A DNA stretch of 64,000 bases from Fibrobacter succinogenes (GTDB lineage: Bacteria; Fibrobacterota; Fibrobacteria; Fibrobacterales; Fibrobacteraceae): contig CADAWC010000015.1 in NCBI GenBank assembly GCA_902791475.1, forward strand, positions 16,463 to 80,462, written 5' to 3'. Both the position numbers and the translations under genes were made by a program. Every line of letters starts with the position of its first letter. Positions within the stretch are counted from its first letter, which is position 1. Under the pieces are notes generated by a model. That model was not told where the DNA came from. It saw only the letters and a list, made by a program, of their open reading frames with translations, and made no database searches. This document shows, piece after piece, positions 34,551-43,902 of this stretch.

Positions 34551-37307
34551 TTACTTCAACGTTTTTAAGAGAGAATCTAGGCGCGAAGTCAGCTGTTCTG
34601 CACCCAAATAGCACAAATGGTCCTTATTCGTCGCCATTTCATCGGTATAATCGTGGTCGCCCATTTTATTTTCATCCATGAAAACGAAATGAGGGTATTC
34701 CTTTTCTAATTCCTGGATTTCTTTCAGCAATTTCGGTGCTTCGCTCCGGCGAATGCCATAACGCCCAAACGAACCCGTTTTTTTGAAATTCGGGTTCTGC
34801 GGGAACACAACGCCCACGACATAGACTCCATAATTTTCGGCATTCTGCAAGATATTTTTCAGATAATTAAAGCTAGAATAGAAATTGGCAGACGCATAAT
34901 CCATCCAAGTGCTATCGTTATCTGCCGTAGGAGTTCCGCCCCATGTTCCGGATTCCCCATAGCTGAAACCGCGCGATTCCATAAGGACGTCATAGTACTC
35001 GTAAATACCCATGGATTCGCTCGTCAAGCTCGCCAACTGATTCGGGACACCATCTTTCCAGAAATCATGGTTCCGGTCATAGACATAACCCGGATAACTT
35101 TCATATTCCTTATTAAAGAAGTTGTACGTTTCCGTTTCACCGTGGTACCACAAATCAATATCCAGCGATATAATAACGTACTTCAATTTTTTCACATGCG
35201 GGAATGCGTAATTAGTCAAGAGGTAATCCGAAACAGCCACCATGTTCGGGACATTGGCAAGATTAATTGCAAAGAACTTGTCACTAAACACGGAGGGTGC
35301 TATGCCATCGAGCGGGCGTGAAGAACCCACAATGACCACATTCGCCGTATCCATGTACTTCCACAGGAGTTCCATCTTGTAACGGAGAATGATAGCCGCT
35401 TCGCCACCCTGTTCTGTAAAATAGACACCGGCACTATCCGCATCGAGTTTGACATCAGAATCAGCGCCATCGGTTTTCTTGACCCACAGGCTCGGATGCC
35501 AAAGTTCTTCACCTTCGGCAAGTTCTACAATGGAGCTGTCATCAACATTTACAAGAACAATCTTGGTATGGGCGCCATTGGCATTCGTAAGCGTTGCGAC
35601 AGCGAGATTTTCGCCACCAGTCGTCCATTCGCTATGGTCAAAGGTATAGCCTTTAGGGGCTGCAATCGAGTTCACAAGCTTTCCGCTGGAATCCGCCATG
35701 AACAAGCGTTCGTGCGTGCTATACTCCTTCCCCACAAACTTCTTCCCCGTTTTGCCAGCAAAGTCGAGGAACAGCGTGCGCTTGCTACCGTCTTTGGAAA
35801 GAGATGCGTTGCAAGCCTGTTCGTCATTATACCAGACCGTATCGCGAGCCTTGCCCGTAACGGTCGAGCCCGATTTTGCAATGCGGGCACGCAACAAACG
35901 AGCTCCCGTCACCGCAAGCGTATTGTCTTCGCTGATGCCGCCGTGGTATGCGCCATCGAAAAGCTTTTCGGGCTTGCCAAACTTGCCCTTTGCAAATTTC
36001 ACCTGCCACGTGCTCGTAGAAGCAAAAGCAGCATCATCTTTATTGTTGCCCGCATCCGTCACATAGACAATTGCCGTATCGCCGTTGTCAAGCACGCGCC
36101 AACGCGGAATGGCAGCACTTTCGACATCGAGCTTTACAAGATTCGAGCCATCAGCATTCAAATCGCGCACATAAAGGTCCGATTTTCCAGAAACGCCTTC
36201 GATACGTGTGCAGAATGCGACATGCTTTCCGTCAGGAGAAATTTCAGGATGGTAAACATCAATCGAATCGGCAATTTCTGTAACCGTCAAAATACCACTC
36301 AAGTAATCAATGTAAGCGAGATTGCCCGTCACATCGTTACGGAACGCGAGCTTTACCTTGTACGTTCCCGTTTCAGAACGGATCTTTGCTGAATTTGCAA
36401 GCGGAACAATACGGTTTTTCGACGCCCTGCCATCCGAGCCCATCCACGTGGCCCCGGGGATTGCACCGAAAGCGAGGCGGAAGCCCACATAATCCGCACG
36501 AGTCGAAGATGTCACCGTGTAGATATCGCCACGGCTATAAAGGTTGATCGATTCCGAAGAATTGCGATAGCTACCGCCCTTGACAACGCGTTCCCCCATG
36601 GAGCCACCATCAGGAGCCCCCACAAAGTTCGTCAAAGTCGTATCGCGGAAGCCACCGAGCCAGTCATTGACCCATTCCATGGCATTGCCAGCGATATCGC
36701 AAATTTGATTATCGAATTTTTCGTTGCTGCAAACTTTATGGAGCTTGTAGTCCGAATTTTCGGCAGTCCAAGCTTCCGATGTATTCCAAAAAGCCATTGC
36801 CGCAAGCACCCATTCCGCTTCGGTCGGCAAGCGGTACGCATTCACGTCTGGATGGAACGCAAAACCTTCCATGTTCGTGCAATGTTTATCCTTATCAAAA
36901 TACGCCTTGCTATAGGTATAAGCGGTATCGAATTTTTCGGCCTTGCTACGTTCATTGGCAAAGAGCACTGCATCGTAATACGTGATGTCTGTCGCAGGCA
37001 AGTCCTTGCTATCGCAATTGAGCTTAAGTCCTGTCGCAGGTTTCATCAAATCGTTGAACTCACCACAAGTGACCTCGTGCTTGCCTACAGAAAAACCATA
37101 ATCCAGCACAACTTTCATCTGCGGACGTTCATTCGCTTTTGCTGTGGCGTCATTGGTCCCCAGTGTCACAACCGCATCATTCACAGAAAACCGCATCATC
37201 CCAGAAAGAGAATCGGCAACCACGTCCATAGAGCCTGCAGCAGAATCATGATCCGATTCGGTACAGGCATTCAACAAAACAACTAAAAGAACTAGCAAAA
37301 ACTTCAT
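34551..37307 (-). CDS. TIGR02171-family lipoprotein, paralogue 2
   Basis: 918 residues from the ATG at 37307. AAGG sits at proper spacing before it, while the ATG three codons earlier has no spacer. Lipobox VVLLNAC, Cys15. It is the closest relative of paralogue 1, with the same three regions: FGE-like (YRLPTEAEWVLAAMAFWN, GNAMEWVNDWLGGF), propeller (ISPDGKHVAFCTRIEGVSG), and SGNH-like end (VVIVGSSRPLDGI, then ATNKDHLCYLGAEQ). The Asp three residues before the His is Asn here, so the catalytic D-x-x-H may be lost. DNA identity to paralogue 1 is high through the middle, indicating recent duplication or gene conversion. Confidence 0.87.
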   Translation of the reverse strand: MKFLLVLLVVLLNACTESDHDSAAGSMDVVADSLSGMMRFSVNDAVVTLGTNDATAKANERPQMKVVLDYGFSVGKHEVTCGEFNDLMKPATGLKLNCDSKDLPATDITYYDAVLFANERSKAEKFDTAYTYSKAYFDKDKHCTNMEGFAFHPDVNAYRLPTEAEWVLAAMAFWNTSEAWTAENSDYKLHKVCSNEKFDNQICDIAGNAMEWVNDWLGGFRDTTLTNFVGAPDGGSMGERVVKGGSYRNSSESINLYSRGDIYTVTSSTRADYVGFRLAFGAIPGATWMGSDGRASKNRIVPLANSAKIRSETGTYKVKLAFRNDVTGNLAYIDYLSGILTVTEIADSIDVYHPEISPDGKHVAFCTRIEGVSGKSDLYVRDLNADGSNLVKLDVESAAIPRWRVLDNGDTAIVYVTDAGNNKDDAAFASTSTWQVKFAKGKFGKPEKLFDGAYHGGISEDNTLAVTGARLLRARIAKSGSTVTGKARDTVWYNDEQACNASLSKDGSKRTLFLDFAGKTGKKFVGKEYSTHERLFMADSSGKLVNSIAAPKGYTFDHSEWTTGGENLAVATLTNANGAHTKIVLVNVDDSSIVELAEGEELWHPSLWVKKTDGADSDVKLDADSAGVYFTEQGGEAAIILRYKMELLWKYMDTANVVIVGSSRPLDGIAPSVFSDKFFAINLANVPNMVAVSDYLLTNYAFPHVKKLKYVIISLDIDLWYHGETETYNFFNKEYESYPGYVYDRNHDFWKDGVPNQLASLTSESMGIYEYYDVLMESRGFSYGESGTWGGTPTADNDSTWMDYASANFYSSFNYLKNILQNAENYGVYVVGVVFPQNPNFKKTGSFGRYGIRRSEAPKLLKEIQELEKEYPHFVFMDENKMGDHDYTDEMATNKDHLCYLGAEQLTSRLDSLLKTLK

Positions 37308-37347
37308 AAGAAACATCCTTTTTTACCAATCTATAAAAAAGTCTTCA

Positions 37348-40110
37348 TCATTCCAAAGTCTTAAGCAAAGAATCTATCCTATGCGTAAACACCTTTGCTC
37401 CGGCGGCGGCTAAATGGTCCACATTATACGCCATATTGTCTGTATAATCGTGATCTCCAAATTTATTTTCGTCAAAATACACGATATTATCGATTTTTTG
37501 CACCGAATCTAAAACGATTTTAGCGTAGCTTCTACGCGGTCCATAAACGCCAAAGGATCCGGTATTCTTATAGGCAGGATTTTGTGGGTAAACAGCCACG
37601 ACCACTTTAAGCCCCTTCGCAAGAGCTGTTTTAATGATCCAATGGAATGTCGCAAAATTTTCTTGATAAACCGGAGAATCCCAATTAAATGCAGCCGTAT
37701 CATTTTGAATGTAAGGGACACCCCATTGTACACTCGCCATCAAGAAATCTTCAAGATCATAAGGATGCAACAAAGCCGTTTCCGGGCGAGGAGTCACTTT
37801 CACAGCATCAACGAAATGTTCCGGCAAGCCATCGACCCAGAAATTGTGATTTTCATCGTACTTATAGCCTGGAACTTTATCATAAATCACGTTATACCAG
37901 GTTCCATAACCATCATACCACAAAAAGTCCGGAGACATTTCAAGCACAAGGACTTTTAGATTTTTCAGATGGTTCAACACGTAATTTACAAACAAGTACT
38001 TGATACCTGTCATCTGCGCTGCAGAAAACGCCATGTTCAAGAGTTTATACGACGTGATTTCCTTTTCATACAAGGCAAGCATCGTTCTCGAAGAACCCAA
38101 TGCCACAGCTGTAACGCTGTCGCGTCTTTCCCAAAAGTGTTCCATTTTCACGCGCAACTCGAGGGCGCTAAAGTAAGCACTCGAGAGGTAGTAAACACCT
38201 GCGCTATCCGTATCCAGTTCTTCGCTATCGTATTTGTTTCTAGAATGCCAAAAACACGGATGCCAAAGTTCATCGCCCTCAGCGATGATTTTCACAGAGC
38301 TATCGGCGAAATTCACCAAAGCGATTTTTTCGTGCACACCGTTCACATTGACCAATGTCGCCACAGCCATGTTCGAGCCGCCCAGCACCCACTCCGTATG
38401 GTCAAAGGTATAGCCCTTTGGAGCTTCGACACTTTGAATCAACTGGCCTTTAGAATTCATGACCAGGAGACGTTCGTGCGTACGGTAATTCTGCCCGACA
38501 AATTCTTGGCCTGTCTTGCCACCAAAATCAAGGAACAGCGTTCTATTGCTGCCATCATTGGCGAGAGAAACATTGCAAGCCTGTTCACCATTGTACCAAA
38601 CAGAATCAACTCCATGGAATACCATTTTACTGCTTGTCGCCATCTTTGCGCGCAAAAGCCTTGCACCCGTAACGGCAAGTTGCTTATCGAGACTGACTCC
38701 GCCATGGTAAGCGCCATCAAGAATTTGCTTAGGAGTACCAAATTGCCCATTTTTGAACGGGACCTGCCAAGTACTCGTCGATGCAAAAGCAGCATTATCC
38801 TTGTTGTTGCCCGCGCTCGTCACATACACAATCGACGTATCGCCATTTTCCATCAATCGCCAACGCGGGATGACTGCATTTTCGACATTCAACTTGACCA
38901 GGCCCGAGCCTTCAGCATCTAGATTGCGCACATAAACGCTCGACGGTCCCGAAACGCCCTCGACGCCCGTGCAGAACGCAACGCGTTTGCCATCAGGAGA
39001 AATGTCAGGATGGTATGCATGTATAGTATCCTTGATTTCAACAACAGAATTCACACCAGTTCCAAAATCGACAAATGCCAAATTGCCCGACACTTCGTTG
39101 ACGAAAGCCATCTTGGTTTCAAAAGTTCCCGTCAAATGCTTCATTTCAAAAGTAGCAGTTGTAACCTTTGCGACAGACTCCCTGACAGAACCACTTTCGT
39201 CAAGCCACGTTGCATTCGGGATTGCACCCAACGCCAAACGGAAGCCAAGATATGCCCCCTTTGACGAAGAGGTCACCGTATAGATATCTCCACGACTGTA
39301 CGTATTCATCTGCAAAGGTTCTGTACGATAGCTACCGCCTTTGACAACACGTTCTCCAAGACTTCCGCCATCGACGCCCCCTACAAAATTTAATACGGGC
39401 TCATCTTTGAAATACGTCAGCCAGTCATTGACCCATTCCAGCACATTACCGGCCATATCGTATACGCCGACATTGTTTGCAGGCGACGTCGCCACATCAT
39501 GAAATCCATAGCCCGAATTTTCGCTATTCCAGCTTTTTCCCGGATTCCAGCCCAAGTTTGCGACCAAAACCCATTCCGCTTCTGTCGGCAAGCGATAGCC
39601 TGCCACCTTTTCGTGGAATACAAGCCCGGACAAATTATCACAACTACCGGATTCATCAAACGTGGCGTTCGTATATGTATAGACTGTATCGAGATTTTGG
39701 GACTTGCTCAAAGCATTCGCATAAAGCACCGCATCATAATAAGTAACATTGGTCACAGGGCTATTGTCATGGCACTGTCCTTCACATTCAGCACCCGCAT
39801 TGGGGCGCAAAGCTTTATACTCCCCACGAGTCACTTCATGTTCGCCAATGTAAAATTCGTACGAAAAGGTAACCTTCATTTGAGGCGTTTCGCTATTACG
39901 CACGCCTTTTGCATATGTTCCAAGCATCGTCGTTTTATCAATGGAGGCAATTTTAACAAATCCGTCAAATGACGATTCTTTTTCCTCGACATCGATAACA
40001 TCTTCCTTCACAGGGAACGGAGGATTTTCCTCTGTACAGGAGTTCAAAAATGCAAGAAGCAGTAGCAATAGAGAACTGTATTTCAAATTCTCTAGAAGTT
40101 TACTTTTCAT
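37348..40110 (-). CDS. TIGR02171-family lipoprotein, paralogue 3 (most diverged)
   Basis: 920 residues from the ATG at 40110, preceded by GGGAAGGGG. This start overlaps the stop of paralogue 4 by four bases (ATGA), so translation is coupled. An upstream in-frame start would overlap the neighbour by 73 bases. Lipobox LAFLNSC, Cys25. The FGE-like domain has GNVLEWVNDWLTYF and GGSYRT. The propeller has YHPDISPDGKRVAFCTGVEG. The SGNH-like end has AVALGSSRTMLAL and YNVDHLAAAG. Compared with the others it has a longer insertion (DGLPEHFVDAVKVTPRPET) and the lowest similarity, so its binding partner may differ. Confidence 0.87.
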   Translation of the reverse strand: MKSKLLENLKYSSLLLLLLAFLNSCTEENPPFPVKEDVIDVEEKESSFDGFVKIASIDKTTMLGTYAKGVRNSETPQMKVTFSYEFYIGEHEVTRGEYKALRPNAGAECEGQCHDNSPVTNVTYYDAVLYANALSKSQNLDTVYTYTNATFDESGSCDNLSGLVFHEKVAGYRLPTEAEWVLVANLGWNPGKSWNSENSGYGFHDVATSPANNVGVYDMAGNVLEWVNDWLTYFKDEPVLNFVGGVDGGSLGERVVKGGSYRTEPLQMNTYSRGDIYTVTSSSKGAYLGFRLALGAIPNATWLDESGSVRESVAKVTTATFEMKHLTGTFETKMAFVNEVSGNLAFVDFGTGVNSVVEIKDTIHAYHPDISPDGKRVAFCTGVEGVSGPSSVYVRNLDAEGSGLVKLNVENAVIPRWRLMENGDTSIVYVTSAGNNKDNAAFASTSTWQVPFKNGQFGTPKQILDGAYHGGVSLDKQLAVTGARLLRAKMATSSKMVFHGVDSVWYNGEQACNVSLANDGSNRTLFLDFGGKTGQEFVGQNYRTHERLLVMNSKGQLIQSVEAPKGYTFDHTEWVLGGSNMAVATLVNVNGVHEKIALVNFADSSVKIIAEGDELWHPCFWHSRNKYDSEELDTDSAGVYYLSSAYFSALELRVKMEHFWERRDSVTAVALGSSRTMLALYEKEITSYKLLNMAFSAAQMTGIKYLFVNYVLNHLKNLKVLVLEMSPDFLWYDGYGTWYNVIYDKVPGYKYDENHNFWVDGLPEHFVDAVKVTPRPETALLHPYDLEDFLMASVQWGVPYIQNDTAAFNWDSPVYQENFATFHWIIKTALAKGLKVVVAVYPQNPAYKNTGSFGVYGPRRSYAKIVLDSVQKIDNIVYFDENKFGDHDYTDNMAYNVDHLAAAGAKVFTHRIDSLLKTLE

Positions 40111-42953
40111 TTTTCCCCTTCCCAGGACAGCAACAATTCGTTCAGGCGCGATGTCAATTGGATTGCACCGGCATAGCACAAGTGGTCTTCATCAATCGCC
40201 ATCGCATCGACGTAATCGTGTTCGCCCATTTTATTTTCGTCCATCAAGACAAAATTCGGATACTTCTTCTTTAAGCTTTCAAGTTCTGCAATCAACTTTT
40301 TGGCAGATGTACGTTTCATGCCATAACGACCAAACGAATCTGATTCTCTATAAGCAGGGCTCTGCGGGAAAATAAGCCCCACCACACGAATATTGCGCTT
40401 TGCCGATTCTTCAATAATCGTGAGGAGAGCATCCATGCTATCGTCAACCAAATTCCAATGTTCATCGATGTTGTTGCGTTCAATTTCGGGTTCATCATTC
40501 CAGGAATTGCAAACCGCACTCGTATAGCGACCGCGATCCTTCATGTAATAGCTTTCATCAGATGAGCCTACAGAATTTTCCGTATGTTCGAGCAGGCCCT
40601 CCGGGTAACCGTCTTTCCAATAGTCGTGATTGGCATCGTACACATAACCCGGATAATTTACGAAAGTCGTATAGAACATATTATCACCATCCGGGCCATC
40701 AATTTTGTTCCAGAAATCGATATCCAGCGACACGACGATATACTTGAGCTTTTTCATGTGGTTAAACACATAATGGTTCAAATAATCTCGGGTCATGTAA
40801 ATGGAATTTGGAGTTTGTCCAAAGTTCACGGCAAAGAACTGTTTACTGAACTGCGCGGGACTCACACCGAACATCGGCCTTGAAGAACCGAATATAGCCA
40901 CATTCGCAGAATCGCGGTATTTCCAGAGGAGTTCCATCTTAAAGCGCATAATGACAGATTCCCACTTATCCGACGGATGCAAATAAATGCCCGCACTATC
41001 CGGATCCAGCTCGGAAGATTCTGGAATATAGACATCTTGGCGCCAAATGCTCGGGTGCCAAAGTTCATCGCCTTCCACCAAATCCAGGATTGAGCTATCC
41101 TTGACGTTTACAAGCACAATCTTTGTGTGGGCACCATTTGTATTTGCAAGAGTGGCGACAATATAACCGCCATCAGCTTCAGGGCTGTTAAAATTCAACG
41201 CCCACTCCACATGATCAAAAGTATATCCCCCCGGAGCAGCAATAGTCTTGATAAGACGCCCTGTACTATCGGCAATCAACAAACGTTCATGCGTTGCATA
41301 GCTTTCGCCCACAAAATCAGCCCCGGTCTTTCCGCCAAAATCAAGGAATGCGACACGCTTTGAACCATCATTGGCGAGAGACACATTACAAGCTTGTTCT
41401 CCGTTGTACCAAACTGTATCACGTCCATTGGCAAGAGAGCCTCCCTTCGCCACTCGAGCGCGCAACAAGCGAGCCCCCGTCACCGCAAGCGTATTGTCAT
41501 CAGACACGCCACCATGATAAGCCCCATCAAAAAGCTTTACTGGTGTACCAAAACGGCCTCCGGAGTACTTCACCTGCCATGTGCTTGTAGACTTAAACGA
41601 GGACGCATTCTTATTGTTGCCCGCATCGGACACATAGACAAGCACCGTATCGCCATTTTCTAACACGCGCCAGCGCGGGATCGCAGCGTTCCCCTTAATT
41701 TTAAGCTTTATCGGTTTTGTTTTTGACCCTGTAATGGGGCGGATGTAGACATCAGAAGCTCCCGAGACGCCCTCCATCCCTGTGCAATACGCGACAAAGC
41801 GGCCATCAGGCGAAATATCCGGGTGATAATAATCAATCGTATCCGCAAGTTCCGAAACAGTCAAAGTTCCATTGACATAGTCAATATAAGCTATGTTGCC
41901 CGAATTATCGTTACGGAAGGCAAGCTTTGTTCGATACGTTCCCAAATTATTCTTGACCGCGGTCGCACCCGCCAATGGGATAATTCGGCTTTCGCGAGCG
42001 TTACCATCACGTCCCATCCAAACTGCATTGGGGATTTTTCCAAACGCCAAACGGAACCCGAGGTACTCCGATTTCGTTGCCGAAGTTACAATGTAAACAT
42101 CGCCACGTCCATAAATCTTAATAGCCGAGGGCTCATTGCGATAGCTACCGCCCTTGATTACACGTTCTCCAACGGAACCGCCGTCAGGAGCCCCCACGTA
42201 GTTCGTAATCGTCGTGTCTTTAAAATAGCCTAGCCAATCCGAGACCCACTCCTTGACATTCCCCGCCATATCGCAGAAATCACCATGCATACGCGGATAC
42301 GAGCAAACTTCTTTAGGTTCAAAATCTGAATTTATAGAATTCCATTCTTTAGAAGGTTCCCAATCGCGATCGGCGGCCAAAACCCATTCCGCTTCGGTAG
42401 GCATTCTGTACCCCTCGATTTCGGGATGAAACGCAAGCCCATCCATCGCAATGCAATTTCCAACAGCATCAAACGTTGTCGAAGTATAAGTGTAGACGGT
42501 ATCATAGCCTTCGCGCTTACTACGTTCATTGGCAAAAAGCACAACATCGTAATAAGTCACCATCGTGACAGGCAACAAGTCCGAATCTTCTTTTTTGCAG
42601 CGGGAATCAAACGTTGTACCCATGACTCTCTTAAATTCTGCACAAGTGACTTCGTGCATGCCTATGGAAAAATCGTAATTCAAAGCCACACGAAACCTCG
42701 GGCGTTCATTCACCTTCGCCATCGTCGAATACGTGCCCAAATACGATAACGCACCGCCACTCGAATTTTTAATTTTCGATGCTCTTACAGCAATCAAGCC
42801 ATCGTGAACGTTATCCGTTTCAACAGGGGCGTTCAGCCAGACATGTTCCCCTAAAAATGTATCGCAACCTAAAAGGATAAAAAGAACAAAAATACAGGGT
42901 ACTAAAAAAAGCACCTTCATTAAAAAAGAGGAGTTATTAAAACGTGTCGACAT
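40107..42953 (-). CDS. TIGR02171-family lipoprotein, paralogue 4 (first gene of operon)
   Basis: 948 residues. GAGGGG precedes the ATG at 42953. A 12-residue N-terminal extension leads into the signal peptide with lipobox FILLGC (Cys30). FGE-like domain: YRMPTEAEWVLAADRDWEPS, GNVKEWVSDWLGYF, GGSYRNEP. Propeller: YHPDISPDGRFVAYCTGMEG and VSDAGNNKNASSF. SGNH-like C-terminus: VAIFGSSRPMFGV and MAIDEDHLCYAGA, which keeps D-x-x-H. As first gene it sets expression of the whole five-gene unit (this gene, paralogues 3, 2 and 1, then the membrane protein). A 97-bp gap separates it from the transglutaminase-like gene. Confidence 0.87.
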   Translation of the reverse strand: MSTRFNNSSFLMKVLFLVPCIFVLFILLGCDTFLGEHVWLNAPVETDNVHDGLIAVRASKIKNSSGGALSYLGTYSTMAKVNERPRFRVALNYDFSIGMHEVTCAEFKRVMGTTFDSRCKKEDSDLLPVTMVTYYDVVLFANERSKREGYDTVYTYTSTTFDAVGNCIAMDGLAFHPEIEGYRMPTEAEWVLAADRDWEPSKEWNSINSDFEPKEVCSYPRMHGDFCDMAGNVKEWVSDWLGYFKDTTITNYVGAPDGGSVGERVIKGGSYRNEPSAIKIYGRGDVYIVTSATKSEYLGFRLAFGKIPNAVWMGRDGNARESRIIPLAGATAVKNNLGTYRTKLAFRNDNSGNIAYIDYVNGTLTVSELADTIDYYHPDISPDGRFVAYCTGMEGVSGASDVYIRPITGSKTKPIKLKIKGNAAIPRWRVLENGDTVLVYVSDAGNNKNASSFKSTSTWQVKYSGGRFGTPVKLFDGAYHGGVSDDNTLAVTGARLLRARVAKGGSLANGRDTVWYNGEQACNVSLANDGSKRVAFLDFGGKTGADFVGESYATHERLLIADSTGRLIKTIAAPGGYTFDHVEWALNFNSPEADGGYIVATLANTNGAHTKIVLVNVKDSSILDLVEGDELWHPSIWRQDVYIPESSELDPDSAGIYLHPSDKWESVIMRFKMELLWKYRDSANVAIFGSSRPMFGVSPAQFSKQFFAVNFGQTPNSIYMTRDYLNHYVFNHMKKLKYIVVSLDIDFWNKIDGPDGDNMFYTTFVNYPGYVYDANHDYWKDGYPEGLLEHTENSVGSSDESYYMKDRGRYTSAVCNSWNDEPEIERNNIDEHWNLVDDSMDALLTIIEESAKRNIRVVGLIFPQSPAYRESDSFGRYGMKRTSAKKLIAELESLKKKYPNFVLMDENKMGEHDYVDAMAIDEDHLCYAGAIQLTSRLNELLLSWEGEK

Positions 42954-43050
42954 TTCCCCTCAAAAATAGAAATTTACGCCTAACAAAACCAAATACAAGT
43001 TAGCTCAAAAACCCGATAAAACAGGCGAAAAGAGCCATAAAATAACGAAA

Positions 43051-43782
43051 CTACAAAGAATCCGGTAAACGGCTTTTGGCAATCGACTGATTTACGGTAA
43101 TTCCCGGATATTCCGGAAAAAATTCTTCGGCCATGCGGTACCACGTGAGCGCTCGGGGGACATCGTTTTCAAGGTATAAATTGCCGATATCAAATGCGGC
43201 AAGTCCTACGAACTGCCGCGTTTCTAGCGGTTTAAATTCAAGACCGGTCCACCGGCCTTCTTTATATTTTTCGCGATATTCTTCATCGGTGTATGTAAAG
43301 CCACGACGGTTCGGTTCCAAATTCACGAAATTGTCCGAAGAGCCATAACGCAAAAAAACATGCCCCGGAAGGAGAATGCCATCGAGCTGCAAATGGCGCG
43401 ATTCAGCCACCATGAGCGCAAGCCAAGAAATTCCCATACAACCGGATTTTTTATTTGCAAGAACGCGGAGCGGGAGCACCGATTCTTTTGCAACAGCGGC
43501 CTCGCCCGCCCCGGCAAAATCGATATTCCAAAATTGCCAAAGCAGGTTTTTCAGAGATTGCAAAGTATCGTGATTCACTGCGACACTGCTATCAAAATAA
43601 GCGAGGCCTGCATGCCAATCGCTAATAGAATCAAGGCAACCCGGCGCACGTTCTTCAAATACGCACGCCATTTCGCGATAGCTCATTTTATCGGTACGCC
43701 CGCTCCAAAGCAACAGCGAAAGCGCCGCTACAACAGCTATAAAAAGTGCAGGCCAGAAGATTTTAGACAATAGACGAGACAT
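43051..43782 (-). CDS. SirB1-like transglutaminase-core protein, membrane-anchored
   Basis: 243 residues. An N-terminal signal anchor (FWPALFIAVVAALSLLLW) is followed by a SirB1/Transglut_core2-like domain. KKSGCMGISWLALMVAESRH supplies the Cys, LPGHVFLRY the His, and NLEPNRRGFTY the third polar position. The C-terminus IGNLYLENDVPRALTWYRMA is TPR-like, as in SirB1 proteins. In this superfamily the Cys-His-Asp/Asn triad can act as a protease or transglutaminase, and the activity is not known for SirB1 proteins. The gene lies just upstream of the TIGR02171 operon on the same strand. Its ATG is preceded by repeat-rich DNA. Confidence 0.78.
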   Translation of the reverse strand: MSRLLSKIFWPALFIAVVAALSLLLWSGRTDKMSYREMACVFEERAPGCLDSISDWHAGLAYFDSSVAVNHDTLQSLKNLLWQFWNIDFAGAGEAAVAKESVLPLRVLANKKSGCMGISWLALMVAESRHLQLDGILLPGHVFLRYGSSDNFVNLEPNRRGFTYTDEEYREKYKEGRWTGLEFKPLETRQFVGLAAFDIGNLYLENDVPRALTWYRMAEEFFPEYPGITVNQSIAKSRLPDSL

Positions 43783-43807
43783 AAATTTAGTTGATAGAAC
43801 GCAATCA

Positions 43808-43900
43808 GGTTATAGGTTGTAGGGGATAGGAATTAGGTCAGTCAGGCGGCAAAGCCGCGATTATAAGAACCTAAAACCTAACACCTATTACCTAAGACCT
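43808..43900. repeat. inverted pair of TTAGGT/CCTAACACC arrays
   Basis: Forward half GGTTATAGGTTGTAGG ... GGAATTAGGT; centre CGGCAAAGCCG hairpin; reverse half CCTAAAACCTAACACC then TATTACCTAAGACC. The halves can pair to form a long imperfect hairpin. Confidence 0.8.
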
Positions 43901-43902
43901 TC

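Noticed and set aside
31770..42953. TIGR02171 proteins as functional sulfatase-activating enzymes
   Set aside because: The GGSYRN region lacks the two active-site cysteines of formylglycine-generating enzyme and no sulfatase gene is near.
43808..43900. Telomere-like sequence
   Set aside because: TTAGGT units resemble telomeric repeats only superficially; they are internal, degenerate and inverted.
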